DNA of 64,000 nt from Reichenbachiella sp. 5M10 (GCF_002742335.1 NZ_MDGR01000007.1:3786501-3850500); one strand, 5' to 3'; shown: positions 25,988 through 35,182, numbered from the stretch's first letter. The notes: generated from the letters alone by a model not told the origin. Program-made: numbers and translations.

Positions 25988-26835
25988 GACGTTAGGTATA
26001 GGTTATCAATTATTCGCACCCCACTCACGTAGGCCGCTGCACACAACGACACATCACATCCTGCATCTAGGGCTGTGACTTGCCTCATTGTATCAGACTC
26101 CACTGCCTCCATGTATTCCAACTCCACATTGTCGAGATCTTTTAATCTATCCACTGCACCACGAATCGCCTCAGTGATAGACTGTCCCTCAAGCACGTTG
26201 GCCTTCAATTGCTCCATAGACTGGTAGAGCTGCGCCGCAACATCTCGCTCTTGAGGTGTCAAGCGCAAATTCCTAGAACTCATGGCTAGGCCATTGGTTT
26301 CTCGCATGATAGGTACTGCCACAATCTCCACTGGAAAATTCAAGTCAAACGTCAGCTTCTTAATCACTGCCAACTGTTGCAAATCCTTTTGTCCAAAATA
26401 GGCACGATCAGGCTGAACGATATTGAAAAGCTTTGAGACTACTACACCTACCCCTGAGAAATGTCCCGGACGAAACGCTCCCTCCAGTACTTTTTCCAGA
26501 TGCCCAAAACTCATATTGAGCTGACTTGACTTGTCCCTATACATCTCCTCTGGGGTCGGCATAAAGACAAAATCACACCCTCCTAAGCGCAGCTGTTCGA
26601 GATCCTCTTCCTCCCTTCTCGGATATTTTTCCAGATCTTCTGGGTTATTGAACTGAATAGGGTTCACAAAAATACTAGCTACAGACACGTCATTCTGCGC
26701 TACACTCTGGCTCAACAGGCTCAGATGCCCTGGATGCAAAGCCCCCATCGTGGGCACTAGGCCGACAGACTTGCCTTCTTGTCTCAATACTTTGAGCGCT
26801 GCACGCAACTCTGCTATACCGTGAAATACCTTCAT
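25984..26835 (-). CDS. panC: Pantothenate synthetase
   Basis: 283 residues. The adenylate-forming signature is present: P-T-M-G-A-L-H-P-G-H near residue 30, FVNPIQFNNPEDLEKYPR, the FGQKDLQQLAVI segment, and MSSRN in place of KMSKS. It condenses pantoate with beta-alanine for coenzyme A. panD, which makes beta-alanine, is also in the window (54357) but not linked. It is divergent from the glycogen-synthase-like gene at 26955, an arrangement I recognise from other Bacteroidetes. Confidence 0.95.
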   Translation of the reverse strand: MKVFHGIAELRAALKVLRQEGKSVGLVPTMGALHPGHLSLLSQSVAQNDVSVASIFVNPIQFNNPEDLEKYPRREEEDLEQLRLGGCDFVFMPTPEEMYRDKSSQLNMSFGHLEKVLEGAFRPGHFSGVGVVVSKLFNIVQPDRAYFGQKDLQQLAVIKKLTFDLNFPVEIVAVPIMRETNGLAMSSRNLRLTPQERDVAAQLYQSMEQLKANVLEGQSITEAIRGAVDRLKDLDNVELEYMEAVESDTMRQVTALDAGCDVSLCAAAYVSGVRIIDNLYLTS

Positions 26836-26883
26836 AAGAGATGATCTAACTAAGCAGCCTTTTGATGTTAAAAGGCATTATAG

Positions 26884-26914
26884 TTGAAAATGATCCAAAA
26901 ATAGTGTAATTTTG
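26884..26914 (+). promoter_or_regulatory. Bacteroidetes-type promoter for the GT5-like/DUF4270 operon
   Basis: TTG at 26884-26886, a 20-nt spacer and TAATTTTG at 26907-26914. This fits the published -33 TTG / -7 TAnnTTTG pattern with correct spacing, 40 nt before the ATG at 26955. It is the best full promoter in the window. Confidence 0.7.
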
Positions 26915-26954
26915 TGGTCATTTTGAAACAATAACGTACTAAAAATAAAGGTTT

Positions 26955-27767
26955 ATGTCACAGTATAAGATACTCTATGTTGCCAATGAAATAAACCCAT
27001 TTTTACAGACCACAGAGGTGGCTGATTTTGTGAGAGCCTTGCCCCAGGCCATGCAGGAAAGAGGAATGGAAATTAGAATCTTGGTCCCAAGATTCGGATT
27101 AATCAACGAAAGAAAGAACAGACTACACGAAGTGGTGCGACTTTCTGGAATCAACATTGCAGTAGGTGACGAAGAAAAGCCTCTAATCATAAAGGTTGCC
27201 TCCATCCCTAACGCCAAGTTACAAGTCTACTTCATTGACAATGAAGACTACTTCCATAGAAAGTCTGTATTCTTTGACAAAGAAGAGAAGTTTCATGAAG
27301 ACAACGACGAAAGAGCTATCTTCTTTTGCAAAGGCGTATTGGAAACCGTCAAAAAACTAGGGTGGGCTCCAGACATCGTACACTGCAATGACTGGATGAC
27401 TAGCTTCATTCCTCTCTATTTGAAAACGACGTACAAAAACGATCCGATTTTCAAAAATGCCAAGTCGATCTACAACATCTACGGCAATTCCTTTGATCAC
27501 AAGTTTGAAGGCAATTTGATCAACAAAGCCATGATGATGGACATAGACGAAAGTATGCTAGACCATCTCCGCACCGCAGATTTCGAAGGATTCGTCAAAC
27601 TCGGCATGGAGTATGCTGATGCTGTCATCAAGTCCAAAGAAGAAGCGGGTGACATCATTGACAATTTGATCAGCGCCGCGCCGAAGGACAAAAAGGTGGA
27701 AACCATTCAAAAAGACGACAACTACTTAGATTCGTACTATAACTTATATAATGAACTTGTTGGATAA
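26955..27767 (+). CDS. Glycogen/starch synthase N-terminal (GT5) domain-only protein
   Basis: 270 residues. It resembles only the N-terminal Rossmann domain of GT5 glycogen synthase (YVANEINPFLQTTEVADF, RGMEIRILVPRFG, DIVHCNDWMTSFIPLYLK; each a short excerpt of a longer match). The C-terminal GT-B domain with the nucleotide-sugar site is absent. The K-x-G-G-L loop needed for ADP-glucose is replaced by Q-T-T-E-V at residues 20-24. Similar half-size proteins sit beside panC and DUF4270 in other Bacteroidetes. A catalytic glycogen synthase is therefore unlikely; its actual role is unknown. It overlaps the DUF4270 gene by 17 nt. Confidence 0.75.
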   Translation: MSQYKILYVANEINPFLQTTEVADFVRALPQAMQERGMEIRILVPRFGLINERKNRLHEVVRLSGINIAVGDEEKPLIIKVASIPNAKLQVYFIDNEDYFHRKSVFFDKEEKFHEDNDERAIFFCKGVLETVKKLGWAPDIVHCNDWMTSFIPLYLKTTYKNDPIFKNAKSIYNIYGNSFDHKFEGNLINKAMMMDIDESMLDHLRTADFEGFVKLGMEYADAVIKSKEEAGDIIDNLISAAPKDKKVETIQKDDNYLDSYYNLYNELVG

Positions 27768-29106
27768 AAACTGGTTAGGGTTGTTGATATTCACAACCCT
27801 CATCATTTTTTCGTGTGAAGACCCTAGTGAAGTTGGACTTGGGCTAGATCCTGATGGATTAGGTTCTGGGGTGTATTATGAGGAAATCATACTCCCGGCA
27901 GAAAACGTATGGATCGATAGTTTGAGAACAAACAATAGCTCAAGGTTATTTGTGGGACGCATAGAAGACCCTATCTTCGGTACGACTACTGCGGCTACTT
28001 ACAATCAGCTCTCCTCTACCTCTCTCGTATCAAGCAAAACAGACGAGCAGGAATATGTTATTGATTCGGCAGTACTGACGCTTGGCTATGACTACATTCA
28101 TACCAAAGGCGCCATAGCTCCTCAGACTATTCGTCTCCAAGAGCTCGACGATCAGATCTTCTCAGGGGTATACTATCTCTCGCACTTTGACACTCCGCTC
28201 AAACCCTACGACGCAGATAATGTCTTCACATTTACCCCACGGTCGGACTCCGTCGATCAAGGCATCGCTGACACGGTCAAGTTCTATCTCAACGATATCT
28301 GGGCTGAAACCTTGTTTGACATAGCAACACAGTCCAATCGCACGGAACTTTTGACGCAGACATTCAAAGGCATCGCCCTCACTCCAGATGACAACAACAA
28401 CCTGATTGTAGGGTTTACTCCTGCCGGGTACACCAATATCAGCGTACACTATCATATCCTAGGCAAGGACATCAACCAAGCCGACTCCATCGTGTCGGAC
28501 AGTCTATCCGTGGCCTATTCATTATCTGCTTCGAATGCCAAATACAGCAAATTCACCACGGACCGAACCGGCAGTTTGATTGGTGGCAGTATCAAAAACA
28601 ACTTGGAGAACTTTGAGGTTGGAAACGGCTTCATCTACCTCAACTCCGCCACTGGGATCTATCCAAAAATCGACATGACTCCTTTTTTGGATTTTCTCAA
28701 CGACGATGAAAATGATTTGATCCAAATCAACAACCTAGAGTTTCAGTTCAGTACCTCCAACGACACCAGTATCTACAATCGAAAAATGTTCAATACCAGA
28801 CTGTTTTTCGCTGGAGACTCTAGTCAAATCAATGTGGATGGGCTATATGATTTGGACATTCTAAAAACGGTCGTACTCAATGACATTGGTTATCTGACTG
28901 GCTCACAAGACATGCTCGTCATGCCCATCGACTCAGCCACTCAATCCTATCGAGGTGGGGCAACTTTTTTTGGACAACAAGTTGAAAACGGAAACGTAAA
29001 CCCATATAAACTGGTCGTGATGCCATCCCTGCTGACATCATTCAATCAAACCATCCTCCCGCAAGATGGATTCAAACTAAGAATATTTTACTCCAAACCG
29101 AATTAA
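27751..29106 (+). CDS. DUF4270 lipoprotein
   Basis: 451 residues with a lipoprotein signal (lipobox ending at Cys22, IIFSC-EDP). The body matches the DUF4270 family: an early G-L-G-L-D-P-D-G segment, VYYEEIILPAENVWIDSL, and a beta-rich body ending with LRIFYSKPN. It is probably anchored in the outer or inner membrane. No biochemical function is established. It overlaps the GT5-like gene and is followed after 6 nt by glmS, so the three are co-transcribed, which hints at an envelope or sugar-linked role (inference). Confidence 0.85.
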   Translation: MNLLDKNWLGLLIFTTLIIFSCEDPSEVGLGLDPDGLGSGVYYEEIILPAENVWIDSLRTNNSSRLFVGRIEDPIFGTTTAATYNQLSSTSLVSSKTDEQEYVIDSAVLTLGYDYIHTKGAIAPQTIRLQELDDQIFSGVYYLSHFDTPLKPYDADNVFTFTPRSDSVDQGIADTVKFYLNDIWAETLFDIATQSNRTELLTQTFKGIALTPDDNNNLIVGFTPAGYTNISVHYHILGKDINQADSIVSDSLSVAYSLSASNAKYSKFTTDRTGSLIGGSIKNNLENFEVGNGFIYLNSATGIYPKIDMTPFLDFLNDDENDLIQINNLEFQFSTSNDTSIYNRKMFNTRLFFAGDSSQINVDGLYDLDILKTVVLNDIGYLTGSQDMLVMPIDSATQSYRGGATFFGQQVENGNVNPYKLVVMPSLLTSFNQTILPQDGFKLRIFYSKPN

Positions 29107-29112
29107 GGCTTT

Positions 29113-30951
29113 ATGTGTGGAATCGTTGCTTACCTAGGCAATCAACAGGCTTTCCCTTTGATCATCAAGGGACTCAAAAGATTGGAATACCGAGGCTATG
29201 ACAGTACAGGTATATCTATACACCAAGACAGTCAGCTTCAAATCTACAAGAAAGTAGGCAAGGTGTCTGAACTCGAAAAGGCCGTCAAGGGCCAGGCACT
29301 CCAAAGCACTATCGGCATTGGCCACACGCGTTGGGCGACACACGGCGAGCCCAATGACGTCAACGCACACCCGCATTTCTCACATGACAAAAGCCTCTCT
29401 ATCATCCACAACGGAATCATAGAAAACTACAGTGCCCTCAAAAAAGAACTAGAGATCAAAGGATACTCCTTCGTCAGTGAAACAGACACAGAGGTCTTGA
29501 TCACTTTCATAGAAGATATCAAGACACAAAACAAGATATCTCTCGAAGCAGCCGTACGTCAGGCACTCTGCACCATCGAAGGAGCCTACGCCATCGTGAT
29601 CATGGATCGGGACAACCCTGATCAATTGATCGCAGCCCGAAAAGGTAGCCCCATGGTCTTGGGTGTCGGAGATCACGAATACTTCGTCGCATCGGACGCC
29701 ACTCCAATCATAGAATACACCGATGAGGTAGTCTATCTCAACGACCAAGAAATCGCCGTAATCAACAGAGACGGTTTCAAAATCACCACCATCGAAAATG
29801 AAGAGCTCGATCCTTACATCCAAAAAGTAGAACTCGAACTAGACGAAATAGAAAAAGGTGGGTACGAGCATTTCATGCTCAAAGAAATATTTGAGCAGCC
29901 CAACTCCATTGCTGACAGTATGCGAGGCAGACTGGATGCCAAAACCGGAAAAATTACTCTAGGGGGTATTCGAGAGTATGCAGACGCACTGGCGGAGGCC
30001 AAGCGAATCATCATCATCGCCTGTGGAACGAGTTGGCACTCAGGTCTGGTAGCAGAGTACTTGTTCGAAGAGTTTTGCCGCATCCCTGTCGAAGTAGAGT
30101 ACGCCTCTGAATTCAGGTACAGAAACCCCGTCATCAACAAGGGTGATGTAGTCATAGCGATCTCCCAATCTGGCGAGACAGCCGACACCTTAGCAGCCAT
30201 CGAACTCGCCAAATCTAAAGGTGCCATCATACTAGGGGTGGTCAATGTAGTGGGCTCGTCTATTTCACGTGCCTCTCACGAAGGTGCATACTTACATACT
30301 GGACCAGAAATCGGTGTAGCTAGCACCAAGGCATTTACGGGGCAACTATCTGTCCTAACAATGATCGTCCTCTCCATCGCCAAACGAAAGAGTACCATCA
30401 CGGATAGCCGCTTCAAAGAGTTGTTGTCCGATTTTGCACAAATCCCAGAGAAAATCAAAAGAGTACTGGCCAGCAATGACAAGATCGAACACATTTCGAG
30501 CTTGTTCAAAGATGCATCCAACTTCCTCTATCTCGGTAGAGGGTATAACTTCCCTGTGGCACTAGAAGGAGCCCTGAAACTCAAAGAAATCTCCTACATC
30601 CATGCCGAAGGGTACCCTGCAGCAGAGATGAAACATGGCCCAATTGCCTTGATTGACGAGCAAATGCCCGTCGTAGTGATCGCCACCCGAGACAGTTCGT
30701 ACGACAAAATCGTGTCCAACATCCAAGAAGTCAAAGCTCGCAAAGGAGTCGTCATCGCAGTAGTCACAGAAGGGGATGTATTGATCCCTAAGATGGCGGA
30801 TTACGTGATCGAAGTACCACAATGCGACGAAGCATTGATGCCGCTGATTTCCGTAATCCCATTACAGCTCTTAAGCTACCACATTGCTATCATGCGAGGC
30901 TGCAATGTCGATCAACCTAGAAACCTGGCTAAATCTGTGACGGTGGAGTAA
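29113..30951 (+). CDS. glmS: Glutamine-fructose-6-phosphate aminotransferase (isomerizing)
   Basis: 612 residues. The N-terminal glutaminase domain has the nucleophile Cys2 (MCGIVAYLGN) plus the HTRWATHG loop and HNGIIENY. Two SIS domains follow (CGTSWHSG, ISQSGETADTLAA, STKAFTGQL, LGRGYNFPVALEGALKLKE excerpts) and the C-terminal QPRNLAKSVTVE. It makes glucosamine-6-phosphate for peptidoglycan and lipid A. The leader shows no glmS ribozyme, which is expected in this phylum. A strong terminator follows at 31004. Confidence 0.97.
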   Translation: MCGIVAYLGNQQAFPLIIKGLKRLEYRGYDSTGISIHQDSQLQIYKKVGKVSELEKAVKGQALQSTIGIGHTRWATHGEPNDVNAHPHFSHDKSLSIIHNGIIENYSALKKELEIKGYSFVSETDTEVLITFIEDIKTQNKISLEAAVRQALCTIEGAYAIVIMDRDNPDQLIAARKGSPMVLGVGDHEYFVASDATPIIEYTDEVVYLNDQEIAVINRDGFKITTIENEELDPYIQKVELELDEIEKGGYEHFMLKEIFEQPNSIADSMRGRLDAKTGKITLGGIREYADALAEAKRIIIIACGTSWHSGLVAEYLFEEFCRIPVEVEYASEFRYRNPVINKGDVVIAISQSGETADTLAAIELAKSKGAIILGVVNVVGSSISRASHEGAYLHTGPEIGVASTKAFTGQLSVLTMIVLSIAKRKSTITDSRFKELLSDFAQIPEKIKRVLASNDKIEHISSLFKDASNFLYLGRGYNFPVALEGALKLKEISYIHAEGYPAAEMKHGPIALIDEQMPVVVIATRDSSYDKIVSNIQEVKARKGVVIAVVTEGDVLIPKMADYVIEVPQCDEALMPLISVIPLQLLSYHIAIMRGCNVDQPRNLAKSVTVE

Positions 30952-31003
30952 CATGTATCACAGCTGACGCACAAGCCTCACCACCAGATCCTAAGTACGA
31001 CAA

Positions 31004-31034
31004 AAAACGATCTCTCCTTTAGCTAGATCGTTTT
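31004..31034 (+). terminator. Terminator after glmS
   Basis: A 10-bp stem AAAACGATCT (31004-31013) with AGATCGTTTT (31025-31034) around an 11-nt loop. Confidence 0.8.
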
Positions 31035-31099
31035 AGACTGTATGAGACACCATTACTTTTACCTTATGCGTCTAGTGTCGCCTTACTACTGTCGGAGAT

Positions 31100-31443
31100 A
31101 GTGGACTTTTCTTAGCGTGCAGGTTTTTGATCAATTTCTGAAGCCACAGACTCGGCCGAAACTTGATTCTTGCACCTTTGATATTGACTGGATGTAACTC
31201 CTTCAAGATATATATATCATTGAAACGTAGCATAAAGGAGAAAGTGACCAAATTGATCGGTCTTACTTTTCGGGTGGATTTCCATTATCTCTATACATGT
31301 CTCCTACCACTGCTGTGTAGTTGAGATTAGCACTTTGCTGATGAGGTCAGCCAATTCGTCAAAGCTCATATCATTGCCAATGTTAATTCTGGCTTAAAGC
31401 TTTTGGGTGAGCATAAGGTCCGTAGGATGGGCATGCTCCGTCA
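31100..31443 (-). pseudogene. Decayed HU-like DNA-binding protein gene
   Basis: On the minus strand, pieces in different frames match the intact HU-like protein at 2999-3418. One piece reads ARINIGNDMSFDELADLISK against ARISNGDDVSFEELAVLISK. A later one reads KGARIKFRPSLWLQKLIKNL against KGARIRFRPGARLQKLTDNL. Several in-frame stops and frameshifts separate them, including one before ARIN and one after the LISK helix. It is a paralogue beyond repair. About 200 nt between it and ridA hold no gene I can identify, though a short frame around 31470-31560 (minus) reads like protein (VQQAKVLNSAKKLIGAL). Confidence 0.75.
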
Positions 31444-31645
31444 TTTAGGGCGAAATTTTCAGTCATCAAATAAGCCTACATCAGTGCTCCGATCAACTTT
31501 TTGGCGCTATTCAGTACCTTAGCCTGCTGTACTCTCAAAGCTCCATGCCACAACTAATGGTCAATACCCAAGAATGAGTAGTCACTGACAGTCCCAATTT
31601 TCACAGTATCTCGCCCCATATGGCACAATGCATTTCAGTTTGTTT

Positions 31646-31653
31646 TACATTTG
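31646..31653 (+). promoter_or_regulatory. -7 promoter box for ridA
   Basis: TACATTTG matches TAnnTTTG but lies only 4 nt before the chosen start codon, implying a leaderless or nearly leaderless mRNA if used. Confidence 0.4.
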
Positions 31654-31657
31654 GATC

Positions 31658-32035
31658 ATGCATCAAGTCATCTATACCCCCAACGCACCAGAGCCAATTG
31701 GCCCATATAGCCAAGCTACTCTAGCTGGCAACACACTCTATGTATCCGGTCAGATCCCAATAGATCCCGCTAGCGGAGAGCTGGTCATGACCAGCATCGA
31801 GGCAGAGACTGCACAAGTCATGAAAAACCTAGAAGCCATCCTCACAGCCGCAGGCACTACATTTGCGCATGTGGTGAAGTGTTCCATATTCGTCAGTGAC
31901 ATGAACAACTTCGCCCAAGTGAATGAAATCTACGGAAAGTCCTTCGTATCCAACCCTCCTGCGCGTGAAACCGTAGAGGTAAGCTGCCTACCCAAGCATG
32001 TCAATGTAGAAATTTCTTGCATTGCAATCGTATAA
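31658..32035 (+). CDS. ridA: RidA family reactive-intermediate deaminase
   Basis: 125 residues from ATG 31658 (an ATG at 31628 would add ten untypical residues). It matches the RidA/YjgF/YER057c family: NAPEPIGPYSQA, LYVSGQIPIDP, the V-x-x-x-x-I-F-V-x-D-M stretch and the C-terminal PPARETVEVSCLP, where the Arg that binds the substrate carboxylate is kept. It hydrolyses 2-aminoacrylate-type enamines from PLP enzymes. A TACATTTG box ends five nucleotides before the ATG, so the transcript may be nearly leaderless. Confidence 0.92.
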   Translation: MHQVIYTPNAPEPIGPYSQATLAGNTLYVSGQIPIDPASGELVMTSIEAETAQVMKNLEAILTAAGTTFAHVVKCSIFVSDMNNFAQVNEIYGKSFVSNPPARETVEVSCLPKHVNVEISCIAIV

Positions 32036-32064
32036 CCTTGCATAAAATATCGATTTTTGCACCT

Positions 32065-32088
32065 GCCGGATTTAGTCCGGTTTTTTTT
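32065..32088 (+). terminator. Terminator after ridA
   Basis: A short GC stem CCGGA (32066-32070) with TCCGG (32076-32080), followed by eight T. Confidence 0.75.
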
Positions 32089-32106
32089 ACGAAATAATCA
32101 ATTCCA

Positions 32107-33651
32107 ATGAGTCAAGAAGTAAGAGTACGTTTCGCCCCTAGCCCGACAGGGGTATTGCATATTGGTGGAGTCCGAACCGCCCTATACAACTACCTATTTG
32201 CCAAGAAAAACAACGGTAAATTTCTACTCAGAATAGAAGATACAGACCAATCGAGGTTCGTGCCTGGAGCCGAGCAATACATCAAAGATTCGCTCGCTTG
32301 GTGCGGCATCACCCCTGACGAAGGTCCAGACCAGGGCGGAGATTTTGGCCCCTACACACAGTCTCAAAGAAAAGACCTCTACAAGCAATATGTGGACCAA
32401 CTGCTCGAACAGGGCAAGGCCTACTATGCCTTTGACACACCTGAAGAGCTCGATGAAATGAGAGAGACACTCAAGGCCGCCAAGGCACACTCGCTCAACT
32501 ACAATTCGATCTCTCGAAACACCATGAAAAACTCCTTGACTCTCTCAGAAGAAGAAGTCAGAGCAAAATTGGACGCGGGAGATCCCTACGTGATCCGTGT
32601 CAAAGTGCCCGCCAAAGAGGACATTCGTCTCCAAGACATGGTCCGCGGCTGGGTCAATGTACATACCTCTACCATGGACGACAAGGTCCTCATGAAATCA
32701 GACGGAATGCCAACCTACCACTTGGCCAATGTAGTAGATGATCACTTGATGAAAATCACCCACGTGATCCGTGGAGAAGAGTGGCTCCCTTCTGCTCCAC
32801 TGCATGTCTTGCTGTATCAGTATTTGGGCTGGGAAGATGAGGTGCCCGAGTTTGCTCACCTTCCACTATTGCTCAAGCCTGACGGCAATGGCAAACTCAG
32901 CAAGCGTGATGCAGAGAAGCATGGCTTCCCGATCTTCCCTCTCGCCTGGCAAGGGGAAGGCGAAGATGCAGAACTCAAGGGCTTCAGAGAAGAAGGCTAC
33001 CTAGCCGATGCCTTTGTCAACTTCTTGGCATTTTTGGGTTGGAACCCAGGAACAGAAGAAGAAATATTCAGCCTATCGCAACTCATTGAAACTTTCACCA
33101 TCGAGCGAATCAACAAGTCCGGTGCGAAATTTGACATTCAGAAAGCCATCTGGTTCAACCAACAATATATCCGTGCAACCTCTCCTGCGCTACTGGGTCA
33201 ATCACTCATCGAGCAAGTCAAGAGTGAGGGCATGACCTGCGACGAAAACAAGGCGACAGCTATCGCATCGCTCCTGCAAGAACGCATCGATTTCGTCCCT
33301 GAGCTATGGAGCAAAGGACAGTATTTTTTCGCCATGCCTACAGAGTATGACCAAAAGGTGGTCCGAAAGAAATGGAAAGAAACGGCACAGGCAGTCTTGC
33401 CACAGCTCGCAGACCAGTTGCACGAGACGTCGGTGACGGGAGCCGAAGAGATCCAAGCGATCTTCGAAAAAGTACTGGAAGCCAACGACACCAAGGCTGG
33501 CATGGTCTTGCAAATCCTACGTGTAGCAGTGACGGGCGAAGCAGGGGGGCCTGATTTGATGAAAATCATGGAAGTCCTAGGAACAAAAGAAGTAGCAGAG
33601 CGTATAAAATCAGCAGTAAGCACTTTCGCTACGATGACTTCTGACTCATGA
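32107..33651 (+). CDS. gltX: Glutamyl-tRNA synthetase
   Basis: 514 residues. Class I synthetase with the HIGH-like H-I-G-G (18-21) in PSPTGVLHIGGVRTALYNY and the KMSKS-like K-L-S-K-R-D near residue 263. LRIEDTDQSR and VDDHLM are also typical of bacterial GluRS. It charges tRNA-Glu (and perhaps tRNA-Gln, if an amidotransferase route is used). Its stop overlaps the start of a 57-codon gene (ATGA). Confidence 0.96.
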   Translation: MSQEVRVRFAPSPTGVLHIGGVRTALYNYLFAKKNNGKFLLRIEDTDQSRFVPGAEQYIKDSLAWCGITPDEGPDQGGDFGPYTQSQRKDLYKQYVDQLLEQGKAYYAFDTPEELDEMRETLKAAKAHSLNYNSISRNTMKNSLTLSEEEVRAKLDAGDPYVIRVKVPAKEDIRLQDMVRGWVNVHTSTMDDKVLMKSDGMPTYHLANVVDDHLMKITHVIRGEEWLPSAPLHVLLYQYLGWEDEVPEFAHLPLLLKPDGNGKLSKRDAEKHGFPIFPLAWQGEGEDAELKGFREEGYLADAFVNFLAFLGWNPGTEEEIFSLSQLIETFTIERINKSGAKFDIQKAIWFNQQYIRATSPALLGQSLIEQVKSEGMTCDENKATAIASLLQERIDFVPELWSKGQYFFAMPTEYDQKVVRKKWKETAQAVLPQLADQLHETSVTGAEEIQAIFEKVLEANDTKAGMVLQILRVAVTGEAGGPDLMKIMEVLGTKEVAERIKSAVSTFATMTSDS

Positions 33652-33821
33652 CCCAAAAAAAAGTCCCTCAGTCCAAAGTGAACCCAAAACTAGATGGGTT
33701 CGAGCTCGAAATCAATAGTTTCGGGGAGATCGTATCTTCTCTAGACATAGACAAGGTCAATCGATTTTTGGACGAGCATGTCGAAGACAAAAAACTCAAG
33801 GGGAGAAACGACAAGAAGTGA
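33648..33821 (+). CDS. Small charged protein coupled to gltX, 57 aa
   Basis: A 57-codon frame starting at the ATGA overlap with the gltX stop. The product begins MTQKKVPQSKVNPKLDGFEL and continues with an acidic/hydrophobic middle (INSFGEIVSSLDIDKVNRFL) and a lysine-rich end (KKLKGRNDKK). It has no signal or membrane segment. Codon usage and the four-base overlap support a real gene. I recall short proteins in this place in other Bacteroidetes but cannot name a family. Confidence 0.6.
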   Translation: MTQKKVPQSKVNPKLDGFELEINSFGEIVSSLDIDKVNRFLDEHVEDKKLKGRNDKK

Positions 33822-33961
33822 TTTCACCTCTCCTCTACTCCTAAAATCACTCAAAGTCTTGTCACTTCTACTCCAGTTGTGGCATGACTTTTTTCAAGCT
33901 CTCCCATGCGACTATCCTTGTATTCTTGCGATATTTGATTCCAAATCAAACACACCCAAAA

Positions 33962-35182
33962 ATGCCTAAAATCGGAATTCTCAAAGAAGGAAAAATCCCT
34001 GTAGATCGACGAGTAGCCATCACACCAGAGCAAGCACTACGCATTCAAACGAAGTACCCTGACGTAGAGATTGTCTGTCAGCACAGCGACATTCGGTGCT
34101 TTTCGGATGAAGACTATGCCCAGCAAGGTATTCCCCTCACCACTGACATACAGGATTGTGACATTCTCGTAGGCGTCAAAGAAGTCCCCATAGGTCAACT
34201 ACTCGATCACAAGACCTACTTCTTTTTTTCTCACACGATCAAAAAACAAGCTTATAACAGGGACTTGCTACGAGCTGTCCTAGACAAAAACATTCGTCTC
34301 ATCGATTATGAGACACTCACCAATAGCCAAGGGCAACGTATCATAGCGTTTGGACGCTATGCAGGGATCGTCGGTGCCTACAATGCCCTATGGACTTACG
34401 GTCGCAGATACAACCTATACCACATCCGACGAGCCCATGCATGCTTCGATCTAGAAGATCTCAAAACGGAGTTTCCCAAAATCAAATTGCCAGCCGTCAA
34501 AATCGTCATCACTGGCGGAGGCCGTGTGGCCAAAGGAGCCATGGAAATCATGCATGGACTAGGGATACGCCGCGTCTCTCCCGACAAGTTCGTCCACCGA
34601 GACTATACCGAACCCGTATACACCCAACTCAACAACCGAGACTACAACAAAGCAACAGACGGTCGGGCATTCAATAGACAAGAATTCTTTGATAGCCCTG
34701 ATCATTTTGAGCCAGATTTTTCGGCTTACGCTCAACATGCAGACCTGCTCATCGCCTGTGCTTACTGGAACCCCAAGGCGCCAGTACTCTTTACTCGTGA
34801 GGCGATGGCGGGGCGAGACTTCAGTATCAAGGTCATTGCAGATGTGACGTGTGACATACAAGGCTCTATTCCTTCGACACTCCGTCCGTCTACGATAGCT
34901 GATCCCGTCTATGATTTTGATCCTACTCAAGGGACAGAAGCCCCAGCGTTCTCCGATGAAGGAAACATCACCGTCATGGCTGTCGACAACCTTCCTTGTG
35001 AATTGCCCAGAGATGCTTCTCAGGATTTTGGACACGAACTCCTACACAATGTACTACCTCACCTCATTGGAGAGGACCAGGAGCAGATCATCGAAAGAGC
35101 CACAATAGCTCAAAACGGTCAACTCATGCCGCGATACAGCTACCTGCAGGACTATGTCGACGGACTGACGGATACAGACTAA
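33962..35182 (+). CDS. NAD(P)-dependent dehydrogenase of the alanine dehydrogenase/saccharopine dehydrogenase (LYS1) type
   Basis: 406 residues from ATG 33962 (an upstream ATG at 33884 adds 26 unlikely residues). The N-terminal AlaDh_PNT domain opens with KIGILKEGKIPVDRRVAITP. The NAD-binding domain has VKIVITGGGRVAKGAMEIM, and GKIPVDRR and DYE segments match the substrate site of the family. It looks closer to saccharopine-dehydrogenase-like oxidoreductases than to classical alanine dehydrogenase; the substrate is uncertain. A TTTGATT/AATCAAA palindrome lies just upstream (33938-33954), overlapping a likely promoter. Confidence 0.75.
   Translation: MPKIGILKEGKIPVDRRVAITPEQALRIQTKYPDVEIVCQHSDIRCFSDEDYAQQGIPLTTDIQDCDILVGVKEVPIGQLLDHKTYFFFSHTIKKQAYNRDLLRAVLDKNIRLIDYETLTNSQGQRIIAFGRYAGIVGAYNALWTYGRRYNLYHIRRAHACFDLEDLKTEFPKIKLPAVKIVITGGGRVAKGAMEIMHGLGIRRVSPDKFVHRDYTEPVYTQLNNRDYNKATDGRAFNRQEFFDSPDHFEPDFSAYAQHADLLIACAYWNPKAPVLFTREAMAGRDFSIKVIADVTCDIQGSIPSTLRPSTIADPVYDFDPTQGTEAPAFSDEGNITVMAVDNLPCELPRDASQDFGHELLHNVLPHLIGEDQEQIIERATIAQNGQLMPRYSYLQDYVDGLTDTD

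Noticed and set aside
30952-31003. glmS ribozyme or regulatory RNA near glmS
   Set aside because: The region before glmS is only 6 nt after the DUF4270 stop, and the downstream region holds only a terminator; no ribozyme core is visible.
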